A DNA stretch of 64,000 nucleotides from Lobulomyces angularis. Lineage: Eukaryota > Chytridiomycota > Chytridiomycetes > Lobulomycetales > Lobulomycetaceae. The position numbers and the translations under genes were made by a program. The notes under the pieces were generated by a model. That model saw only the letters and a list, made by a program, of their open reading frames with translations. It made no database searches and was not told where the DNA came from. The stretch lies in NCBI GenBank assembly GCA_027604685.1, contig JADHYX010000022.1, positions 43,214 through 107,213 of the forward strand, read 5' to 3'. Positions 47,401 through 58,915 of this stretch are shown piece after piece. Positions within the stretch are counted from its first letter, which is position 1. The number at the start of each line of letters is the position of its first letter.

Positions 47401-50400
47401 CTAATTGCCTCTCTGCAATATGGAATACCAGAAGAAGATCTTTTAGATGTTTTGAGTGGATTAGATATTGTTTTAGAGGAAACGTACGAGAGTAAAATTT
47501 TTGTAACTGATAGTGCATTGTGTAAAAACATAAAACTGAGAAGATTTCCTGAGGCTATTTTTCAATCAATGAAAATGGATTTGATCAATTATTACTTAAT
47601 TTTTTACAAAATCAATAATAGTGGAAGACTACATTTTAAAATTAACAGCGCCATAAAAAAATTAATCTATTTCAGATACCAAGATTTAGTAAAACAGAAA
47701 AATTTAGACTTTTGGACCATTTTGTCAGAATATTATTTAGGAATTACTAACAAAAAGTTTCCTAATAGAAACATTGATCCGCAGTATTCCAAAAATCAAA
47801 TTAACTCTAACTTAAATATTTCAATTCACTGCATATTAGAACTTCCGAGGTTACTTAGGCTATGCAATAACTGGGAAGAACATGGTAATTTGCTCTGCAG
47901 CTTAAACTTCTTATTTCTCAGTTTCAAAACTGGATGTGATAGTCTTTCTTTCATAAACCACGAGTATTCTTTTTGGCTTCAAAAAAATGAAAAAAATTTC
48001 ATTGGTTTAAAAGAAAACGATGTTAATAAATGGTTAAATCGTGTTTTAAAATTTAAAGATTTCGTTTTTAACTATGGTGTTTCATTACAGATTCATCCTC
48101 AGTTAATATTTTCTATTGCATCGAATTTAGAAAGAGAGAATTTAATATATAAGGCTGTCGCGTCAATTGCTGCTCAAAATGTAAACTTTTGGAAAGATCA
48201 AGAAAAAACTTTGGATGCAGAAAGCACTTCTACACCGCGTGAAATATGGCTTCGACTAGTAAACAAAAGAAATATTGTAGAGGATGAGCTAATAGAGCCA
48301 AAAGTTGTATCCACTTCAGACATCTCGTATAGGCCTTTCAGAGTAGTAGAAATATCTTTTTCACTTGATGGCAATTATTGCATTTTAATGGGTAAAAACT
48401 TTATCAAAGTTGTTGGAGTTTTTAATGAGACAGAGATATTTACTATCAAAGTTAAATTATTGGCAATAAAATTTTATAACACACAGCCGTACTTCTGTGG
48501 TGTCGATGAAAGTTACTTTTATATCTGGAATGCGGTGAATGGTAATTTGCAACGAAAGGTCGAGTTCAGAAGCTTTTCGGCAACCAGCAAAAATGTATTA
48601 CCTACATGTATTGAATGCTCCAATATGCGAAGTACTACAGAGATGATTGCGGTAGGTAGCAGCGACGGTACTATACAAATTCTCTCCTCAGATGGAGTCC
48701 CAATTATCAGCTTTTGCGCCCACAGTTCTCCAGTCACTAGTTTAGCATGGGAGGAAAACGGCTGGCTTGCAAGTGGCGCTGAAGATGGCACAATTAGAAT
48801 TTGGAATTTAAATCCAATATGCATGAAAAACGAAATCACAATACACAAAGCTGCGATTAGCGATATTATTTGGGATAAGAAGCCAGAACTGGGTAAAAAA
48901 CAGAAGAAGTTGTTAATATAAATTTTCACACTATCAATTTTTTAGATGTGAAAAAAAAAAATGCTGCCATTTTCGAATCAGTGTTATTTGCTGCATCCAA
49001 TGATGGCACTTTTTCTGTCTGGAGTATTGAAAATAAAGTCCCCATTTTAATGGCTAAAACTACGGTTTCTACATTTGGTCTAACTTCAATTTCGCTCTCT
49101 GATGATTCAACTGTAGCTGCCATCGCCGACAGAAATGAAACTATTTTTTTGTTGGATTGGAAAACAGGATATTATCTGAAAGTTTTTAAAAACAGTAATC
49201 AAAATTCAAAGCTGAAGCTATTTTGGCAAAATATTAACTCAAGGTTGACAACAATTAATTCACTAGGAATTATAAAGAACTGGGAAATAAAATTGGAAAG
49301 TGATTTTAATATGAAAAAAAAGTTTCTATCTAATGAATCTAATACATTAATCGACTACACACTATCAAAAGATGTAAAAGAGGATTTTAAAATTGAAAAA
49401 AAAACAAATTTTATTATTGAAACAGTAAACATTGTCGAAGACATTGTTTATGCGGTATTTAGTGATAATTCAATTTGGAAAAGTTCGTTAACGGATGCCT
49501 TTTTCACACCTTACTCTGCCTCTAATCTTATGGACTTATTCCCTTCAACTAAAGGCTGTTTGAACAAAAATGGAACTAAATTTTTTTCGGTGACTAAAAA
49601 TTCTTTAGTTGTTTGGAAACCTGTGCCAGGGGATGGAAAAATAATAAATGAGATTTCTACTGGAAATCTATCCAATATATTTAATAATGAAAATCTGAAC
49701 TCTTCATGGCATCCAAACAGCTCTTGGATTTCTTCCACATCTCCTGGGAAGCACACTATTTATTGGGATTGTTTATCAAAAGAAGAACTAACTTTTTTTA
49801 TCTTAGAGTCGAATTTCAAAAACACTTTAAACTACCCAATTTCTACGAAATTTTCTCTTGATGGAGAAAAATTGTTGCATCATTTAATTAAATTTTCTAC
49901 TGTGTGGAAAATCTCCGAGGCTCAAGCGGAAAATGAACCACCTACGATAGTAAGTTCTATAGAAGGTTGCTGGACTTTGAGTTGCTGGTCAAACTGTAAT
50001 AAAAAAGTTTTAGTGATAAATTCTAGAGTTGAATGGGAAGAAAAGAGCTTTCAAAAAATTGGACTGGCTTCTATTTACGATATTACTTGCAACCCTGCAA
50101 AGTTGATAATACAGCTTAGTTCAACACATTCTGGAACAATAAATCAGAAATATCCATTTTTGCAAGCATCTGACTGCGAATTTTCTCCTGATGACAAATT
50201 AGTTGCAGTTTGTTTTGGGAATCGGTTTAACCAATCTTGGTACCGCTCCGCGGAAGAAGGAATGTTGACCATTTATTGTAGCACTACAGGAGTGGCACTT
50301 TGTCGGTTCTTACCCAGTGGCCAACAATTGATAGGAAGAAAACTGCACTGGAATAAAAACTTTAATTCAGATCAACGCAGTGCTTCTGACTTAAATTTTG

Positions 50401-51155
50401 CTATATGCTGTAGTGATATCAATGGAAATATGTTTTATCTTAAAATAGAAAACTTTTATTTTAACAAGATCTCACAATCAGGTGAAGAGACAAGGAAGGA
50501 AAAAGATGATGACTTATTGGACAACAATACTAAAATTTTTATAAGGGAAAACTTGGAAAATAATTGGAGTTTAAAAAAAAACCAGTTGGAAAAATTAAAC
50601 ACTGAAACTTCAATTTCAAAATTATCGCTTTTTGAAACAAAAAAGTGTAATCTAGATTACAAAAATGAAATAAAAAATTTAAAAAATTTAGTTGAAATTC
50701 ATAAAAATGAAAGAAGAGAAGTTTACGAAAAGTTATCAAATGGAAAATTAAACGAAAAGGAATATCTACTACAAATTGAAAATTTGTCTACAAAAGAAAA
50801 AAAAACAGAACTTTTGTTACAAGATAATGAAGTATTTTTAAAACAAAAATTGGATTCAATTAAAGAAAAAATAAAAGATTTGAAGTTAAAAAAAAAAGAA
50901 TTTTTTAAGGAGGACTATATTGCAGCAAAGGAAAGCTTAGAGTGCTTGGAAAGTGAGCTTAAATTGAAGATAAAGAGTTTAGAGGGGAAAAAAAAGGTTG
51001 AAGAAATTGAGAGGAGGGAAAAAGAAGAACGAGTAACAAGGATGAAAATGGACAATGAAGAGTTAGAATTAAAACATTTGGAAAATGAAAAAATCATTCA
51101 AGAACAGCTCATAGAAATTAAATTATTAAAAAAAAGATGTTGTTTAATATTATAG
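44451..51155 (+). CDS. Large DUF4062-like / NACHT / WD40 STAND protein with C-terminal CaaL box
   Basis: About eight exons give roughly 2,100 residues. Order: an N-terminal beta-rich region of unknown type (about 1-430); a DUF4062-like segment ('YIFGSDDTLEESLYFQQHIY', 'LGFSVRVIDI'); a NACHT ATPase with Walker A 'YGGKGTGKTATA' (about 46738-46773) and Walker B 'LFLIIDGLDELNE' (about 47095-47135); a helical region; then WD40 repeats ('GSSDGTIQILSSDG', 'LASGAEDGTIRIWNLNP', 'FAASNDGTFSVWSIEN'). From about 50500 there is a long coiled coil. The last residues are 'KKRCCLIL', a C-a-a-L prenylation box preceded by a second Cys. The architecture resembles animal NWD1-type proteins rather than typical mushroom NLRs. 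STAND proteins oligomerise on signal sensing; the ligand and pathway are unknown. A 20-nt microexon lies at 45250-45269. Confidence 0.8.
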
Positions 51156-51342
51156 ACAAGTTTTCCTCGTTTTGTAACAATTTTTTATATTTTAGTTTTC
51201 TAAGAATTTATACTTCTGCTACTAATGCCTATTTTTTTTTTCCATATTTTATAAACATTATTAAATAAAATAATAAATAATTTAAGTTTCCTTCTAAATA
51301 ATATATTCGGTTTCTATCAACGTAAAATGGTTTAATACACCA

Positions 51343-52040
51343 TCAATCATACATTTGATTTAAATGCTTTAAAAGATCTTTCCTATTCTGCTCCCTCTGC
51401 TTATCATCGCTGTTTTTAGATACCTGCAATAATTTAAAAAAAAAAAAAGATTTAGCAAAAAAAAATTTCTATCAAACCTTAAGTTTTATTTTTTTTCCAA
51501 GTAAATCTCTAGGAGTATCAGAATCAGAGGCATTTCTAGAACTCTTCTTCTTTTTCTTTTTTTTCTTTTCTTTGCCATCTTTTTTTTTTTTTTTTTCTTT
51601 TTTACTATCTTTCTTCCTATCTCTTCTTTCTACAAAAAAATACAACAAAGACGATAATTATAATAAAAAAATAAATTGCATTGAAAAAAGTAAATCAAAT
51701 TTGAAAATATTGAAAGGTAGAGAGGGTTAAAGGTGAATTTTTTGAAGGTAATTAAAGGTAAATAATATTTTATTATTTTATTATTTTAATTTTTTTTTTT
51801 TTTATAAGTATTTTTTCTTTTAATTTAAAAATATAAATATACCTTCGTCTTCACTACTTGAAGTACTGGAATCCAAAGATACACTTCGTTTCCTTTTTTT
51901 TACTAAACAAAAACAAAAATTATTTTTTTTTTTTAGCCAATTTTGCAAAAAAATTAAAAGGATTTAAAATGATTTAATTTAGCATTACCATCTTTCTCTG
52001 ACACAGATTTTTTTTTTTCACCTTTTTTCACTAAATCCAT
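51343..52040 (-). CDS. Small Lys/Ser-rich probable nuclear protein
   Basis: Four small exons from ATG at 52040. 'MDLVKKGEKKKSVSEKD' is followed by 'KKRKRSVSLDSSTSSSEDEE', a long Lys run, 'NASDSDTPRDLLGKKIKLK' and the end 'RKDLLKHLNQMYD'. Acidic Ser patches ('SSSEDEE') next to Lys runs suggest CK2-type phosphorylation and nuclear targeting, as in splicing- or nucleolus-associated proteins. I cannot name the family. The final helix is the only part that looks conserved. The Lys run is encoded by an A-rich stretch, so its length could be affected by sequencing errors. Confidence 0.55.
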
Positions 52041-52448
52041 ATAATTTTTTTTTTTTTAATATGAAAAAAATATATTTTTTTTTATTTTTTTTTTTTTTTT
52101 TGAAATGTTTTTATTTAACATTATAAGTTTTTTTAAATAAGTTTTAAAAATTTTACAATTTCCTAAGACTTTTTGAAAATTTAAATATTAAATAAATCTA
52201 TTTAAATTTTTTCTCTGTTAATAATAGCAGCAAATTTTTTTTTTGTTATTCGTTTTAATATTTAATTTATTGTAAAATGGTGACAAAACAGTCTTCAATA
52301 AAGATCCTTGCAATTTGATTGTAATTTTATTATAACTTAAATTTTATCCCAAAAAATATACAATAATATTATATTTAAAATATCTGTGTGTGATATTACC
52401 AAAAAAAAAAAAGTGGAAAATTTATTTGTAATTTTGTACATGTCTTTT

Positions 52449-54952
52449 TCAAATTTTGTTAAAACAACTGTTCGCAGGAGAGGTGTTTGAGTTATTTGAT
52501 AAAGTATTATGACTACTCATCTGAAAATTTTGAAATTGTTTTTCTTTTTTTTTTATAAACAATTTTTTTTTGAACTTTAATATTACAAGTAAAATCCATC
52601 CAGTTAAACCAAATATACTTCTTGTTAAATTTAAATTTATCCACTCCTTTAAAACATTATTTTTTACAAATGTTGAGGATCTTAATTGTGATGGAAAATA
52701 AAACCTAAATTGTAGGGGATGGTGAAAAGAAAAAGAAAAGGGAAACAATTAATACCAGTTATAACTTCCATAGGGACTGTCATAAGGAGTCAACGTAGAC
52801 CCCAGCTGTGCAGTGGCTAACCCGTCATCGATCGGAATCATCAGTATTGAAGCAACGAATGAAATGAAAACACCTAGCACAACAAAACAGATTAATATAT
52901 TGAAACTATATAATAAAAAAAATTAATTATACTCAGCACCAAGAAAACTTCAAAAAGGACTTGTAAGTAGTTTTTATTTTTTCCTTCTTTAATGTTGTCA
53001 AAAAATTTGGATTTTTCTTTGTTTTTAAACATATCAATTTTTTTAAAATCATCTAGAATAAACTCCAATACATTAACGCAAGCACAACTCGTCAAGAAGT
53101 TGAATATCCAGCTAATTATGTTTGCTTTTAGAGAATAATGGCCCAAAAATACTTGTGTTAAACTAGGTATTTCTTGATCACCATTTCCTTTTTTATTTAT
53201 ATTCTTTTAATTAATTGCTTTTATTTTGAAATATTCTATTTTACCTAGTTGCAACTCCGTTTGCACTCCAAACCTGATAACAGTGGTATTGATCTTTTCA
53301 TCCATAAAAGTTGAGGGAGATGGATCCCCCAGATCACTTACTGGAAAAAATATTAAACTCGCCAAACAACATCCTGCTAAAATTTGATGAAAAAACTTTA
53401 AAAAATAAGTGGAATTTGTTTCGCTTTTTTTTGCTAAGTTAATTAGTTTTTTTATTGAATATTTTGATTTGGAGTTGGAATATTTATAAGGTGAATCTTC
53501 TTCTGAATCTGAATAGTATTGTCTGAATTTATTTCCATCTATATTAAAATTACAATTATTTTTGTTTGAATTTAGTAATCATAATCCTTTTTTATTTTTT
53601 ATTTTTTTTTACATTACAACCTTCATAAAACGTTGCCTGTACTTTTGCATAAGCTGACTGCTTCATTTTATCCTCGTATGTAGTTGCCATATTTGATATA
53701 TCTAGGTTAAAATCAGCACGATTAAGTTCTTCTGCGTGAAACGAACTGTTTTTAATTTCACGATTACTAGTATCTTTCAAATAATGCTTATACTCCTCAT
53801 ATATATCTTTTTTTTCTATAGTAACTGTCTCATCTATATATTTTTTTAGATATATAAATAAAATATGAAAATATTTACTGTTTGTTGGATTATTAATTTC
53901 TAACGCAATGTGGTCATCTTTATTTTCTTTTTTTTTAAGAAAAATGATTAAATCATAACAAATTAGTACAGGAATTTTTTTGAAATTTATATTCTATATT
54001 ATACTATGAACATAAAAAAAAAGTTAGTAAATAAGAAATTGGTAAGATAGATTTTTCTAAAAAAATTTTACTTATGAAAAAAAAAAAAAAAATATATATA
54101 TTATTTATTATTATTATACCCATAAATTCTTCCTGAAATATTCTTTTTTCTACTTTGAGATTTGGATCTGTGTTTGTCTTTGGCTTTTCTAGTCAATTTT
54201 TTTTTCTGTTGAGGAATTCCCCTGTCCAAAACTATTTGTTGAACATGCTGCACCATTGGGTAATTGTTAGCTATTGGTTCCATACTCGCAGAATAAGAAG
54301 TTGGATTTGCAGTTGTGGAATTTACATTTTCCAATTTTTTTTTTTTTGTCCTTTTTTTGCCCTCATCTTGAATGGTTTTTGAATTCACATTATGGTGTGC
54401 ACTGTAGTCAACTACACATGAGGGATTTTCCGCTTCTCTTAGTTCGAAAAGTTGACTTGCAGTTGGTTGCAAGGAATCCGAACTTCTTGAATAATGGCTG
54501 GAGCCTCTAACGATGCTATTGGACTGATAAATTTCCGCCAAGGAATCGTTACTTTTTTGAAAGTTCGTGAGAGAATCAGTTTTTTTATTTACATTAGGTT
54601 CTGAAGAGTACAAGTTGACGCTTGAAATTTTATTTTTATTTTTATTTTTTTGTGATTTAAAATCATCAGGAGATTGTCCAAAACGGTTATCGGAACACAA
54701 ATTAATATCATCGTCATTATTATCAAAGACATCATTATTGCATTCATTAAATTGTAAATCAGAGCTGCTTGCATTTTTTATTTTATTTTTTTTTTGTAAT
54801 AATGAACTGTTCGATTTATTTAACTTCTTTTTTAATGACATTTGTGAACTGCTGCTCTCCAACCTTTCTGATGATGAGGGTATTTTTGTTTTTTTTTTTT
54901 TTTTCCCCTCTCTTTCACTGTTGTTATCTGAAAAACTTTGGTTTGAATTCAT
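52449..54952 (-). CDS. Four-helix membrane protein with long disordered N-terminus
   Basis: ATG at 54952. The first exon (to about 54117) is Ser/Asn/Lys-rich, with repeated '[SN]-S-[SD]-L' elements such as 'SNSSLLQKKN' and 'KNASSSDLQF'. It reads out as 'SGRIYG...' but joins in phase to 'ENKDDHIALEINNPTNS' by a donor at GTATAA near 54117. Later exons give 'NMATTYEDKMKQSAYAKVQ' and then four helices: 'FLKFFHQILAGCCLASLIFF', 'IISWIFNFLTSCACVNVLEF', 'LFEVFLVLGVFISFVASILM' and 'SIFGLTGWILLVILKF'. A short Asn/Ser-rich tail ends at 52449. The four-helix count with outside loops is compatible with claudin/PMP22- or tetraspan-like proteins, but no family motif is visible. If the splice at 54117 is wrong, the first exon is a separate 283-residue protein. 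Confidence 0.55.
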
Positions 54953-55381
54953 TGTTGGTTTTTAATAAAAAAAAATAAAAATAAAAATAGAAAAACGCGT
55001 AAAAAAAAATTAAACAAAACAAAAATTAATTTTCTGGTCTTTAAAAAAATAAAATTCACAAAACTTCGTTTTGAAGACTAATTCTTTTTTAAATTTTTTT
55101 CTTAATTCTTTAAAAATACAAAAAATTTATTATGATTGTAGAAAAAATTTAATTCAAATTGATACTTAACAGTTTAAACTTAAAATATTTTAAAATTAAA
55201 AAAGGAAACTATATAAATAAAAAACATTTTTTATTTTTATTTTTATTTTTTTAAATTTATATATTTTATAACATATATTTATAATAAAATTGTAATTATT
55301 CTAAAAAACAATTATTTTAAAAAATAAAAAAAAAAATATAGAAATACATAAAAGAAAAGATAAGCAAAAATAGAAACTTTT
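54953..55381. other. Intergenic, homopolymer-rich
   Basis: No gene seen between two minus-strand genes. Confidence 0.5.
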
Positions 55382-58300
55382 TTATAATTTGAAAGTTCTA
55401 AATAAAATGGCTACTAATAATACTGGTAAGACGGATACTAACTCTCCTAAGGCAGCCAACTCTGGAGGAATGCGAACTACTATAAAAGCTCCAGCTGCAA
55501 GAGCAATAGCAAATACATTGTAAATTAAAGACCAACCAAAGTTTATATGAATTCTTTTTACTGTTTCCGAAGACAATTTAATTATTTTCAAAATGCTCCT
55601 TAAATCTCCATTCAGTAGCACTATGTTTGAGGAACTAGTAGCAATATCTGTACCAGTACTCATAGATACTCCAATGTCTGCTTGAACGATGGCTGGGGCA
55701 TCATTAGTTCCATCTCCACAAAAAAAAACAATGTTTCCCTCTTGTTGTTTTCTTTTTATATATTTCAGCTTATCTTCTGGAGTACAGTTTCCCAGTGCAC
55801 TTTTCACATTTAAATTTAAAGAATCGATCGATTGTTGGTTATCGCCACTAAGAATGTAAGTTTCTATCTTTAAATTATTCAAATTTTCAATAATTTCCTT
55901 GGCTTCAGGTTTTAATTCATCTACAAGTGTGTAAACAGCAATAAGTTCTTCATTTTTTGAAATGCAAACAAGTGATTTATTTTGAACATTTTTTAAAATT
56001 TCATGGTTTTCACAATTTAACCACTTTGCGTTGCCAATTTTAATAATATCTCCATCTATTGCTGCTTCCAGTCCTTTCCCAGGAATCGACTTCACTGTAG
56101 TTGCCGATGGAACTAGATTTTCAGTTCCAAGAAAATCTTTTATTGCTATGGATAAAGGATGGTTACTACTTTGTACTACAGATAGTATCAACTCCTTTGT
56201 ATTGTCATTTTTTAATATGTATTCGTCAGCAACTTGAAACTTTCCCAAGGTCAAAGTACCAGTTTTGTCAAAAACAACGAGGTTACATTTATAGGCGGTT
56301 TCGAAAGACTTGGCGTCTTTAAAAATTATACCATTTCTAGCGGCAACCCCGCTAGCAACAATAATCACAGTCGGAACCGCTAATCCAATGGCACACGGAC
56401 AGGATACAATTAATATTGTAATGCCATATAGAAGGGCCGTAACAAATGAAGTGGAAAAGTTTTTCGCACTTACTAACCCAATTATAAACCAGATAAGAAA
56501 TACTATTATTGATAATAAAACAACAACCGGAGTAAACTTTGATGCAATTTTGTCAGCAATTTCTTGAGAGTACGCTCTGGATGATTGAGCTTCTTTAATG
56601 AGTAGTTGAATATTACTTAAAGTGTTTTCTGTTGATAGGTGTGTGACCTTTACCCATAGAGTTCCTGTTAAATTTAAAGTTCCTGCTATAGCCCTATGTC
56701 CTGTACTTTTAAAAACAGGAATATGCTCTCCGGTTATCATGGATTCGTCAACTTCAGATTCACCTTCAACGATTATCCCATCAGTGACAATTCTTTGATC
56801 AGGTAAAATTTTTAGAATGTCCCCTATATGTAGTAAACTAACATCTATTTCAGTTTCTTTTAATTCGCTGGTGACTAATATAGCAATATGTGGTTGCAAC
56901 GAACATACTTCCTTTAAAACAGATGCCGTTTTTCCTCTTACATAAATGGTAATATATCTTCCGATTATAATAATCGTTATCAATAAGCTACTAGTTTCAA
57001 AAAAATGTGTACCAATAGATAATTTGACCGCAGTAATTATCATAGCAGCAGTAGAGTATAAGTAAGCAGTTGTTGTACTCAGCACCACCAACATGTCCAT
57101 TTCTATACTTTTCTGATTAATCAAGCTTTTAAAAGCGGCTTGGTATATAGGTAAGCCCACATAAAATTGTATAATAGTAGCAAGAATAAACGATAACAAT
57201 GTCCATAATTCCAGATCACCTACAATTGTTTTTTCAGGTAACTCAACATAAGTGAATATAAGGACTGGGATACAAAGAAAAATAGATAACCACATTCTGT
57301 AAAACCAAGATTTTAATTCCAGTAGAGTTGCTTTTTCAATATCAACAGGTTCCTCCTTTACTAGTTCAGGTAACCATTCTTGATAATGATGCAAAATGTC
57401 ACGTATTCCAATTAAGCTAGGATCATAGTCAATGATAGCTAAATTATCTGTCAATTCAAAATTTGTTATTCCACGCAGTAATTGAATGTCTTTTGAAAGT
57501 TTTTTATTAAACAAAACTCGGTACTGATTTGAGTTTTTAGAATAAGAAATTTTGCATAAAAAACCAGTTTTTTCTATTACATACTGCATTATTTGGGTAG
57601 GTTCAAGTATAGTAGGATCATAAATAAACTCAGCTTTATTAAGTATAAGACTAGTTTTGACATCAGTTATACCAGGTAAGGTATTTAAAGTTTTAAAAAG
57701 AAATTTTTCACAAGAGGTGCAAGTTAATCCCTGCACGTCAAACTCTAATTTAGTTCCATTATATATTGCAATAGCTGTCTCAGGTGGAGTTTTCAGGCAA
57801 CTTTCATCTTTACAACATGAAACATTTTGGGTTTCTTTACAAGTTGAAATACTGGTCACCGAATTTTCGCAATCATCTTCGCAGCAAGAATTCTTTTTGG
57901 TTTTATTACAAAGCGAGGTATCTTTTATAGGTTTTTCCATTTTGTCTGTACAAGGAGTTATTTCATTTTTTTCTGTACACCTCGAAACTTCTGTTTCAGC
58001 GGGGTTTTCACATTTTATCTTGGAGGAACATCCATTTTTAATATTTTCTGACGAAGAACATTAAATTAATTTATACAAAATAATAAATATATTCTTTATT
58101 TTATTACCAGCCGCTTCACTTAGAGAATTATCAATTTCAGTATTGCAACATGAGGATTTTTTTTTTATGTCAGAACAATTTGTTTTTGAAACACAAATTT
58201 CATTCTTTTGACTGCAGGAAGACTTTTTCTCACTACAACATGAGGTGGTAACTGCTAGTGGTTTCTTTTTAGAATCACAACGTGAAATTGGTTCATTTTT

Positions 58301-58519
58301 ATTAATTATTTCACTCAGAATTTCAATCTTGTTAATGTCTGCTGCAGAACATGAATTTGATTTATTTTCACTAATTATTGAAACGATTGCTTTATTATGA
58401 ACCTCGTTTTTTCTTGTTTTACAACAAGTTAATTCTTTTGGTTCACGAGTAGTTAGTGAAATTGCTTCTATTTGAGGTTTTTTTGGTTTATTTGAGTTAC
58501 AACACGGTTTGTTCTCCAT
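55382..58519 (-). CDS. Copper-transporting P1B-type ATPase with Cys-rich N-terminal extension
   Basis: Two exons; the intron joins 'NSLSEAA' to 'ENIKNGCSSK' at about 58105-58050. After about 200 residues rich in Cys pairs ('NKPCCNSNK', 'SSCCNTE', 'NSCCEDDC', 'VSCCKDE') comes one heavy-metal domain with 'GLTCTSCEKF'. The transporter core has the A-domain 'MITGEHIP', the copper channel 'SCPCAIGLAVP', the phosphorylation site 'FDKTGTLT', the HP motif 'SNHPLS' and the hinge 'GDGTNDAP'. P1B-ATPases use ATP to pump Cu(I) out of the cytosol or into the Golgi for loading onto enzymes. The total is about 1,020 residues. The large second exon is intron-free for over 2.6 kb, unusual in this window. The Cys-rich leader could act as a copper or zinc sink. 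Confidence 0.95.
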
Positions 58520-58915
58520 TTGCAGCTAGTAAGACGTTGAGGTTTAATTTAACTACAAAAAAAATATTTAACTGAATATACAGCAATGTTATGTTTAATT
58601 TACAAAAATTAAAGCCTTTTGTAGAAAACAAAAAAAACTTTATAACTCAAAACCTTCGGTGATTTCTTTTCATATTTTTGTCAATGATGTAGTTTTCTTT
58701 ACTAACCTTAAAAACAGTAGGTTTTTTTCAGGACAAAGTATATATGATCTGTTATGAGAATTCCAGTAGTTTTCCAAAAAAAAAAAAAAAAATATTCTTA
58801 GTAATTTAAAGCAACCCCATATAAATTGACCGCAGCACTTTTTCCGCTGTCGGAAAAACAGGTTATATAAAACAAATCTAAAAATAAAACTTTAATTTAC
58901 AATAAAAATAAAAAA
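58520..58915. other. Divergent intergenic region
   Basis: No gene seen. Should contain promoters of the copper ATPase (minus) and sphingosine-1-phosphate lyase (plus). Confidence 0.5.

Noticed and set aside
46454..48929. Minus-strand frames of 74-136 codons across the NACHT/WD40 gene
   Set aside because: The plus strand carries Walker and WD40 motifs with matching splice sites, so these are antisense chance frames.
54155..54965. Plus-strand Phe/Leu-rich open frames
   Set aside because: Antisense of the Ser/Asn/Lys-rich exon; hydrophobic composition arises from complementing A-rich codons.
56031..58064. Plus-strand frames inside the copper ATPase
   Set aside because: Antisense of a long, motif-complete P-type ATPase exon.
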